This document shows, piece after piece, positions 53,994 to 61,874 of a stretch of 64,000 bases of DNA. A program made the translations under genes and the position numbers. Every line of letters begins with the position of its first letter. Positions within the stretch are counted from its first letter, which is position 1. This DNA comes from Gordonia mangrovi (GTDB taxonomy: Bacteria; Actinomycetota; Actinomycetes; Mycobacteriales; Mycobacteriaceae), in contig NZ_CP102850.1 of assembly GCF_024734075.1 (NCBI RefSeq), forward strand, positions 3,596,001 to 3,660,000. The letters run 5' to 3'. The notes under the pieces were generated by a model, which made no database searches, was not told the origin of the DNA, and saw only the letters and a program-made list of their open reading frames with translations.

Positions 53994-55201
53994 GACTTCA
54001 CCCGCGCCCGACTCCCGGCCGGTGAGAGCTCCCTCTCACGCGACGGCAACGCAACGGTCGCATGGCCCGGCATTACGTCCCCACCGCGCTGATTGCGCGC
54101 GAACGTGGTGACGTGGACGACGTGTTCGCCGTCGGCGTCGATTTCCTTGCTGTCGACAACACCGCCCAACTCGATCACGTCAGAGAGGTAGACGAAACCG
54201 CGATATTGAGAATCGAGGTGCTTGACCCATCCCTTGTCTCCGACCCAGTGGGTGAGCAGTTGAATCTGCCAGCACTGGCGCTGGAAGCCGACGTCGTACT
54301 GATATGCCACACCCATCGCCTGGGCGGCGGAATTGTTGTAGTGAACAGCGTAGATGGGCTCTTGGGCGCCGGTCACGGGGTCGCGGAATGACCACGCGGG
54401 GTGGTCTGCGTAGTCCGCCAGTGCTGCGGCGTGCGCTTTCAATCGGGGAATCGGGGTTCCACCACCGGCGATGAATGCGACTTCGTCGGTCAAACCGATC
54501 GGTCCCTTGGTCAGCGACGAGATCGGATCACCCGGGTTGATGTCCTCCCACCATCGGGGTTCGGCGCCCTGCGGCTTCTCAGCAAGGACCCGAGCTTCTA
54601 CGGCCTCTATTTCTTCGGTCCTCCATGGGTGCGGTAACACCAGCCGTTCACGCTTCGACTTCGATGCAGTTCGCGCCGTCGCTCGCTCATAGTTGACAAC
54701 TTGCCAGCGTATTTCAGCGACCTTGTCGTCCCGTTGATTCGTGTAGGTGTTGGTGAACATGTCGGTCACCATCTGATTGGCGAAGGTCGACGGCCGGGGT
54801 CCAGTGAACCCGTCGTAGCGGCAGGTGGCTGTGATGACATCGCCCAGATAGATCGGCGCGAGCAGGTCCATGTCCGTCGACGAGTGGAACGAGCCCAGGC
54901 CCGGCCACCCGAACTGGATGCCCGAGAAGCATCCGATCACGAAGGATGGCGGAGCCACCGGCGCAAGGTAGTCCGAATTGGTGGCGTGCTCGCTGTCGGT
55001 CCACAACGGATTGATGTCGCCGATGCCGCCGGCGAATTTGGCCACCGCGATGCGGGTGACCTCTTCGTTGTTGATCGAGTGACTGATTCGCAGATCAACC
55101 CCAGCTTTTGCCTTCATTGATTCGATCATCGCGTCATCGATGACGGCCTCAGGCATATGGGCTTCGGTCGAGCGTGGTTCCTGGGTTGCCGACGTGCTCA
55201 T
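53990..55201 (-). CDS. Long MaoC-like (double hotdog) acyl dehydratase
   Basis: 403 aa from ATG 55201, overlapping the SDR stop by 4 nt. The N-terminal hotdog has GIGDINPLWTDSEHATNSDY, and the C-terminal one has QCWQIQLLTHWVGDKGWVKH with RGFVYLSDVIELGGVVD. It resembles large MaoC-type proteins that hydrate or dehydrate bulky enoyl-CoAs. The usual N-terminal dyad Asp (GDINP) is visible; the exact substrate is unknown. Confidence 0.8.
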   Translation of the reverse strand: MSTSATQEPRSTEAHMPEAVIDDAMIESMKAKAGVDLRISHSINNEEVTRIAVAKFAGGIGDINPLWTDSEHATNSDYLAPVAPPSFVIGCFSGIQFGWPGLGSFHSSTDMDLLAPIYLGDVITATCRYDGFTGPRPSTFANQMVTDMFTNTYTNQRDDKVAEIRWQVVNYERATARTASKSKRERLVLPHPWRTEEIEAVEARVLAEKPQGAEPRWWEDINPGDPISSLTKGPIGLTDEVAFIAGGGTPIPRLKAHAAALADYADHPAWSFRDPVTGAQEPIYAVHYNNSAAQAMGVAYQYDVGFQRQCWQIQLLTHWVGDKGWVKHLDSQYRGFVYLSDVIELGGVVDSKEIDADGEHVVHVTTFARNQRGGDVMPGHATVALPSRERELSPAGSRARVKS

Positions 55202-56115
55202 TTCGACGCCTTGTTCGGGTTTGCCGTCCAACTCTGTCCGGTGGGGATGCCGGCGTCAGAGACAGCTTTTTCCAGTTCTGCAACGGTCCATCGTCCGCCG
55301 GTCTGCAACTTCCAATTGGGGTCGCGCTCCCAGGGTTTGACTCGTTGCACGCGGCTGCCGCCAACAACGAATACTTCTCCGCTCAATTGCGTTGTCGGAG
55401 AGGCGAGATAGGCTACAAACGGGGAAACATTTGCGGGGTCCCAGCGATCGAACTTGTTATCGCTCGCCGATAGGGAATCTCCGAAGGTAGCCTCTGTCAA
55501 CCTTGTTCGAGCCTGCGGGAGAATCGCATTGACACGTACGCCGTAGCGCTCGAGTTCCTTGGCTGCCACCTGTGTCAACGATGCTACGGCGGCTTTGGCG
55601 GCTGCATAGTTGGCTTGCCCGGGATTGCCGAATACTCCGGATTCGCTGGAGGTGTTGATGACCGATGCGCTCACAGGCCGACCGGCTTTACTCTCGGCGC
55701 GCCAGTAGTTGGCGGCAGCACGGAGCACGGCGAACGTGCCGCGCGTGTTGACCTTGTTGACGAGATCCCAGTCGTCGTCGGTTAGATTGACCAGTACCCG
55801 GTCACGCAAGATCCCGGCATTGTTGACGACAATGTCGAGACGTCCGAACTCGTTTACCGCTGTGTCCACGATTCTCTGGGCACCCGCGGAATCCGAGACG
55901 TCATCATTGTTCGCGACCGCGCGGCCACCCGCCTTGGTGATCTCGTCCACGACGTCTTGAGCCGGTGACGACTCCGAACCAGTGCCGTCGCGACCACCAC
56001 CGAGGTCATTGACGACGATCGCAGCTCCTTCACGCGCCAGAAGCAGGGCATGCTCGCGCCCAATTCCTCGCCCGGATCCGGTGACAACCGCTACGAGCTG
56101 GTCAAGACTACCCAT
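55198..56115 (-). CDS. SDR, Hsd4A-type
   Basis: 305 aa, ATG 56115. It has AVVTGSGRGIGREHALLLAR, VVNNAGILRDRVLVNLTDDD, and NYAAAKAAVASLTQVAAKEL. It is the same subgroup as the SDR at 47523, with the extended C-terminal region of peroxisomal multifunctional-enzyme dehydrogenases. First gene of the four-gene minus-strand operon; the operator box at 56220 lies 104 nt upstream. Confidence 0.88.
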   Translation of the reverse strand: MGSLDQLVAVVTGSGRGIGREHALLLAREGAAIVVNDLGGGRDGTGSESSPAQDVVDEITKAGGRAVANNDDVSDSAGAQRIVDTAVNEFGRLDIVVNNAGILRDRVLVNLTDDDWDLVNKVNTRGTFAVLRAAANYWRAESKAGRPVSASVINTSSESGVFGNPGQANYAAAKAAVASLTQVAAKELERYGVRVNAILPQARTRLTEATFGDSLSASDNKFDRWDPANVSPFVAYLASPTTQLSGEVFVVGGSRVQRVKPWERDPNWKLQTGGRWTVAELEKAVSDAGIPTGQSWTANPNKASK

Positions 56116-56219
56116 GCTGCAACTCCTCCTTGACGAGCCAGCCCGGTCGGCGACCGCGAGACTGCCTCTGTGGGGTACGTCGATTCGGTGGATTCACTCC
56201 GAGGCGACATATATCAATA

Positions 56220-56239
56220 ATAGTCGTGTACTAGAGTAT
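56220..56239. promoter_or_regulatory. Island operator box ATAGTC-GTGTACTA-GAGTAT
   Basis: 20-bp semi-palindrome whose arms are shared with 17977 and 45907. It lies between the SDR operon and the MarR gene. Confidence 0.65.
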
Positions 56240-56356
56240 TGGACTCAGGAATGTCCTGTCAACCTCCACTCGGGACCGCGGCCTGCCCTTGGCGACACAC
56301 ACGACAGCGCAGCAAATGGTGGCCATTTCGCGCGATCTGCCTGTTCGGGTTACCAA

Positions 56357-56371
56357 ATAGACGGTGTCTAT
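56357..56371. promoter_or_regulatory. Inverted repeat ATAGAC-GGT-GTCTAT upstream of the MarR gene
   Basis: A perfect 6-bp inverted repeat, 99 nt before the MarR start. A smaller TGTC-CATA-GACA repeat lies at 56413-56424. Related in arm sequence to the TetR-gene site at 14076. Confidence 0.6.
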
Positions 56372-56469
56372 GCTCGACATGTCGCTTCCTCAACCTCGCT
56401 ACCTGTATATTTTGTCCATAGACAGTTTGCGTCGACACGTGGCGCACGAGGTGTCCGAAGGGGGCAGGC

Positions 56470-57018
56470 ATGGCAAAGCGGGCCAACAGCAAGGACGGCG
56501 ACAGTTTCCACGACCCGGTCGACTGGGCGCGGCACTTTTGGCGAAGGCACGGAATGGGGGACTCCGAAGATGCGTTCATCGCAATGAGTTCGGTGTTGCG
56601 ATTCCATCGACTGATGGCTGATGCCGTTGAAGCCGAATTGCGCAGTCACAAACTGAACATCACGGACTACATGCTTCTGATGACGCTTCTGCTGAGCGAG
56701 ACCGGCACTCGGTTGATCAGCCAGCTCGCCAAGGCGTTGATGGTGCACGCGACGACGGCCACGCTCGCGACCGATCGGCTCGAGGGTCGTGGTCTCATCG
56801 CTCGAAACCCACACCCGACGGACCGCCGCGCAACGGTGGTCTCCATCACCAAGGAGGGGCGGGCGCTGGTTTCTGTCGTCACGGACTCGTTGAAGACCGT
56901 CGACTTCGGCTTCGCTGGAAGCACGCCTGACGATCAGCGTGAACTGGTGGACGTGCTCGGTCGCCTGCGTTCTGCAGCAGGTGACTCTGACGTTCCGCTC
57001 CGGACGGCCCCTGCGTAA
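56470..57018 (+). CDS. MarR family transcriptional regulator
   Basis: 182 aa, ATG 56470. It has a winged helix-turn-helix: HKLNITDYMLLMTLLLSETG, ISQLAKALMVHATTATLATD, and the wing RLEGRGLIARNPHPTDRRAT. MarR proteins dimerise and bind short palindromes of the kind seen around it, and are often released by aromatic or CoA ligands. Its position at the end of the island makes it the best candidate for the island-wide regulator. Confidence 0.9.
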   Translation: MAKRANSKDGDSFHDPVDWARHFWRRHGMGDSEDAFIAMSSVLRFHRLMADAVEAELRSHKLNITDYMLLMTLLLSETGTRLISQLAKALMVHATTATLATDRLEGRGLIARNPHPTDRRATVVSITKEGRALVSVVTDSLKTVDFGFAGSTPDDQRELVDVLGRLRSAAGDSDVPLRTAPA

Positions 57019-57073
57019 CCCGGCGATCAGGCGAGGGTGCGGTCGTGCACAACACAGGAAGGTCTTCTCCTCA

Positions 57074-57093
57074 CTAGTCGTATTAACGACTAG
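57074..57093. promoter_or_regulatory. Island operator box CTAGTC-GTATTAAC-GACTAG
   Basis: The box has the longest exact arms of the set: CTAGTCGT/ACGACTAG with an ATTA spacer. It lies about 50 nt upstream of the broken mycofactocin-type SDR and 55 nt after the MarR stop. Confidence 0.75.
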
Positions 57094-57141
57094 TTCTTGC
57101 GGAATCCTGCACGTATCCACCAGGACTTGAGGAGACATATA

Positions 57142-57968
57142 GGTGTCACGGGGCGTGTAGAGGGCAAGGTCGCGTGATCTCCGGCGCGGCAGGGGGGCTC
57201 GGGCGGGCGTTCGCACTCCGCCTGTTCGAAGAAGGTGCCGACATGATCGCGCTCGACCTCTGCGCCGCCGTCGACTCCGCGCAATACGGAATGAGTACCA
57301 GCGCCGATTTGGAGCAGCCCGCCGCGGATCTCCGAGCGCTGGGGCCGACGGATAGTCACCGCTCGCGCCGATGTTCTGGATTATACGGCTCTCAACGAGG
57401 GAATCCGGCGGGGAGTGGATGAACTGGGTGGGCTGGATCTGTTGTGCGCCAATGCCGGATTGGCTTCTTACGGAGGCGTCCTTGACCTGACGCCCGAGCA
57501 GTGGGGCGATGTGATGGACGTCCATGTCACCGGATCTTGGAATACGGTGCGGGCAGCCGCCCCGTTTCTCAGCCGATCGGATGCTGGGTCGATTGTGTTG
57601 ACGAGTTCTACCGGCAGCCTACGTGCCGAGGCCTATATCGCCCACTATGTCACGGCCAAACATGGCCAAGTCAGGCTGACAAAGAGTCTTGTGATTGAGT
57701 TGTCCCCCTTTGGTATTCGCGGAATTGCGATTTACCCGACCAGTGCGAATGCGCACATGATCACCAATGCGGTAACGCAACGCCTGATGAGTGAGAATGC
57801 CGGCGGCTCCGAGAAACTCGATCAAGCGGCACGGGCGAAGAATCTTCTCGGGGTTCCCTGGATCGACGCCATCGATGTCGCCAACGCCGTGTTGTTCGTG
57901 CACTTAGACGAGGCTCGGTACATCACGGAGTCAGCCTGGCCGTGGATGCGGGCGCCGTATTGGTCTGA
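57142..57968 (+). pseudogene. Mycofactocin-type SDR, multiply frameshifted
   Basis: Homology spans the whole SDR: VTGRVEGKVA, then LISGAAGGLGRAFALRL in another frame, EEGADMIALDLCAAVDSAQY (the subfamily insert), ELGGLDLLCANAGLASYGGV, YVTAKHGQVRLTKSLVIELS, and YITxVSLAVDAGAVLV at the end. At least three frame changes (near 57172, 57340 and 57930) and a lost start codon rule out a working gene. It once belonged to the island regulon, to judge by its operator box. Confidence 0.8.
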
Positions 57969-58254
57969 GTTGACGTTCTGACGGCGCTCATCGAAATCCC
58001 GACTTATGTTCGTGTCACCGGTTCGGCTGCGGATTCGGTCCGTAGCGTTCGGTAGCAGACCAGAAGGGCTGACTCGCGAAATTCCTGTCACCCGTTGGTT
58101 GGGGTTGACCCTAGTGGGGTGTGTCCGCCCTTCCGGTCTACGTTCGCGGAGTGACTGAAGAGAGGCGTGACTGCAAGCTGCTGTGAGAGGTACTTGAAGT
58201 CGGATTGTCCTCCGCGGATTCCCCCGTCCGTGCAGAGAAGGGAACCCGACTTCC
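57969..58254 (+). ncRNA. Left flank of IS110 element, possible bridge RNA locus
   Basis: Non-coding, with strong inverted repeats: AGACCAGAAGGGC (58057-58069) against GCCCTTCCGGTCT (58127-58139, one mismatch), and GAAGTCGG (58196-58203) against CCGACTTC (58246-58253) directly before the transposase ATG. IS110 elements encode a structured bridge RNA in such a non-coding end. The element's left boundary is not visible, so the call is tentative. Confidence 0.35.
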
Positions 58255-59316
58255 ATGATCGTCATTGGTATCGATCCTCACAAGTCCAGCCACACCGCCA
58301 CCGCGATCGATCCGGCTACCAACACCGACCTTGGCTCGATCCGCATCGACGCCACTGTCGCTGGCTACAAGGCGATGATCGCCTGGGCGAAGGCCTGGCC
58401 TGAGCGCAAGTGGGCACTGGAGAACGCAGAGGGATTGGGCCATCACCTGGCGCAGTGGTTGCTGGTCCTCGGTGAGGTGGTTCTCGACGTCCCGACCACC
58501 GCCACCGCCCGGGTTCGGCAACTCTCCCGCGGCGGACGCCGCAAGAACGACCGTATCGACGCCGCCGCAGCGGCCTGTGTCGCCGTACTGCAGGGCGATG
58601 CCCGCCCGGTGGACCCGGAGGGTTCCGCCGATGTCTTGGCTCTGCTCGATGAACGTCGAACCAATCTGTGTAACAGTCGCACTCGTTTGGTCAATCAACT
58701 GCACGCGCTGTTGCGGCAGCTGCTGGCCGGCGGTGCACCGACCTCGCTGACCGCGACCGCTGCCAGCTCGGTGCTGCGGGGTTTTCGTGCCCGCAGCGAG
58801 ATCGACCGCATTCGTGTCGGGCTGTGTCGCGACCTGATCGCCGACATCGGTCGACTTGATGACCGGCTCACCGACAACGGCAAGCAGATGACGCGAGCAC
58901 TCGACGAGCATGGCACAAGTTTGCGGGGGGTCGACGGGATCGGTCCAGTGTCCGCCGCCCGGTTGATCGGCCGCACCGGGCGCGCGAGCAGGTTCGCGAC
59001 CGCTGCTGCGTTTGCGAACTACAACGGGACGGCACCCGTCCAGGTCGCCAGCGCCGACTCCAATCGGCACCGACTGTCCCGCTACGGCGACCGGCAGCTG
59101 AACTCAGCGCTGCACACCATCGCGATGGTCCAGATCCGGATGCCCGCCAGCGCTGGGCGCGCGTATTACGACAAGAAGGTCGCCGAGGGCAAGAGCCCCC
59201 GCGCGGCCAGGCGCAGCCTGAAACGACACCTGTCCGATCACGTCTGGCGCATCATGATCGCCGACGAAAAACGCAGTCACAGGCAACGCGCCAAGGAACC
59301 CGCCAGCGCCGCTTGA
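58255..59316 (+). mobile_element. IS110-family transposase, complete
   Basis: 353 aa, ATG 58255. It has an N-terminal DEDD domain (IGIDPHKSSHTATAIDPATN; WALENAEGLGHHLAQWL; GGRRKNDRIDAAAAACVAVL) and a C-terminal Tnp domain (GIGPVSAARLIGRTGRASRF, NSALHTIAMVQIRM) with the serine. The reading frame is intact. IS110 elements usually lack terminal inverted repeats, and none is seen. It inserted next to the broken SDR. Confidence 0.93.
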
Positions 59317-59381
59317 CAAATAGAGAGGCACCCCAGTGATGCTCATCTGAATTCCCCACCCGTGTGGCTCCGCCAGAGTAG

Positions 59382-59441
59382 GCGGGCCTCCCCTGATGCT
59401 GATGGTCTCTGACCACTCACCAGCAACCTCGGGAGGCCCGC
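59382..59441. repeat. Strong inverted repeat upstream of the IS21-like fragment
   Basis: GCGGGCCTCCC (59382-59392) and GGGAGGCCCGC (59431-59441) form an 11-bp stem around a 38-nt loop, just before the ATG at 59446. Probably part of the left end of the truncated insertion sequence. Confidence 0.65.
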
Positions 59442-59445
59442 TTTC

Positions 59446-59600
59446 ATGTTGACACGGGAGAGCGATTTGGAAGTACATGCACTGCACAAACGGGGGTGGA
59501 CGATCTCGGCGATCGCCCGCCACACCGGTCACGATAGGAAGACGATCCGGGCCCACCTCAATGGTGAGCGCACCCCGGGCGAACGTAAGAAGCCGGCGGT
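59446..59600 (+). mobile_element. IS21-family istA-like fragment (N-terminal HTH only)
   Basis: The coding frame starts at ATG 59446 as MLTRESDLEVHALHKRGWTI, then SAIARHTGHDRKTIRAHLNG, an HTH of the istA/IS21 type. It stops making sense near 59600, where it runs into P450 sequence. Only the beginning of the element remains. Confidence 0.65.
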
Positions 59601-59941
59601 TGATCCAGTATGTGTTCGAAGATGTCGAATACGGTGGCGTGACGTTCGAGGTGGGGCAGACGGGCATGTGCCTGTTGGGTTCTGCAAATCGAGACGAACT
59701 CGAATACGAGAATTCTGACGTGATCGACATACGACGGCAAGTGAATCGCGGTGTCGGGTTCGGAGGAGGCCCGCATCTCTGCCTTGGTGCGCCCTTGGCA
59801 AGAGTACAGCTCATGGAAGCACTTCCGCGATTGTTCCGAACCTTCCCGGGGATGGCGCTGGCCTCGGCCGAGCTCGAATACGAGATGCTCGTGGTGCGTT
59901 GGCGGAAAGAGTTGCAGTTGTCGCTCGGTCGTGATCGCTAA
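59600..59941 (+). pseudogene. Cytochrome P450, C-terminal fragment
   Basis: The frame continues as QYVFEDVEYGGVTFEVGQTG, then RGVGFGGGPHLCLGAPLARV (heme-binding loop with the thiolate Cys), and ends in WRKELQLSLGRDR. This is the last third of a P450. The N-terminal part was lost at the junction with the IS21-like fragment. It is distinct from the intact P450 at 46054. Confidence 0.8.
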
Positions 59942-60348
59942 CTGGTCAGCTAGTCGGTACCCCCTCCTCGGTCCGATCTTCAAACAGATCGGCCATCAGC
60001 TCCGAAACAGCGCCGTTGAATTGATCTGCTGGACGGCGCGCGGCACCAGCGGCACGGAAACAGCTCACCGCCGTCGCCGGCGTCGACATAGAATGCGACA
60101 TAGAGGTAGAGGATAGTTCGGCCCTGTAAGGAGGAAAATTCGGAACTCGTCGTCAGCCCGAGATCTCGGTGAGTGCTACGTAGACTCGCCGACCAATTGA
60201 GCTGCAACGTGTCCCGCTGTTCCGTTCAGTTGAAGCGCAGAGCGCGGATCAGTTCCTGTGCAACGACATCAGTGGTGGCGAGTGTCCGGAGGTTCTCGTC
60301 TGGTGCGCCAGAGGATCAGACGACGCGGTGCCATGGCGTGGGATTCGG
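59942..60348. other. Intergenic region before the liv operon
   Basis: About 400 bp. On the minus strand a short frame (near 60231-60318) reads DENLRTLATTDVVAQELIRA and ends in RFN with a stop; it may be the end of a lost gene. Otherwise I see nothing I can support. Confidence 0.3.
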
Positions 60349-61062
60349 TCAGATGACGATCTCACCGAGGTAGCTCTGTTCGAGGAGGTGGCGGTCTCGC
60401 AAGAGGGCTTCTGCGGTGTCGGTTCGGTCGATCACGCCTTTACTCAGGACGTAGCCCCGATCGGCGACCTCGAGGGCGAGTTCGATGTGCTGCTCGACCA
60501 GCAGGATGCCTGCACCGGTGTCGACGGCCACCTGTTTGAGGACCGGGAGCAGCCGTTCCACGATGATCGGCGCCAGTCCAAGACTCATCTCGTCGACCAT
60601 GATCAGCTTCGATCCGCTGATGGCGGCGCGGGCCGTTGCGAGCATCTGCTGTTCGCCGCCGGACAGGAGCCCGGCCTTACGGTTCGACAGTTTGGCCAGG
60701 GCGGGGAAGTAGTGGAAAACTCGGTCATAGTCGGGTTTGCCCCGTCGTGCACCGAGTATCAAGTTCTCTTTCACCGTGAGCTGGAAGAACAGCCCACGCT
60801 CTTCTGGAACGTGTGAGACCCCGCGACGTGCAACCAACCATGGCCGGTTCTTGAGTATCGGCGTTCCCATCACGGTGAGTGTTCCTTCGGAAATTGGCAC
60901 GATGCCGGAAATCGTTCGGAGGGTGGTCGTCTTGCCCGCGCCGTTGGCGCCGAGAAGTGCCACGACCTCGCCGGGATTGACGATGAGGTCAATGCCGCGA
61001 ATGACCGAGATGGTGTTGTACCCGCTGTGGACTCCCTTGAGTTCAACGACCGGTTCACTCAT
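60349..61062 (-). CDS. livF: Branched-chain amino acid-type ABC transporter ATPase (LivF)
   Basis: 237 aa from ATG 61062. Walker A LLGANGAGKTTTLRTISGIV, signature LLSGGEQQMLATARA, Walker B LIMVDEMSLGLAP and the H-switch LLVEQHIELALEVAD are present. It pairs with LivG; the genes are adjacent. The substrate need not be an amino acid: Liv-type systems in actinobacteria also import aromatic and fatty acids. Confidence 0.93.
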   Translation of the reverse strand: MSEPVVELKGVHSGYNTISVIRGIDLIVNPGEVVALLGANGAGKTTTLRTISGIVPISEGTLTVMGTPILKNRPWLVARRGVSHVPEERGLFFQLTVKENLILGARRGKPDYDRVFHYFPALAKLSNRKAGLLSGGEQQMLATARAAISGSKLIMVDEMSLGLAPIIVERLLPVLKQVAVDTGAGILLVEQHIELALEVADRGYVLSKGVIDRTDTAEALLRDRHLLEQSYLGEIVI

Positions 61063-61063
61063 A

Positions 61064-61873
<810 letters not shown>

Positions 61874-61874
61874 G

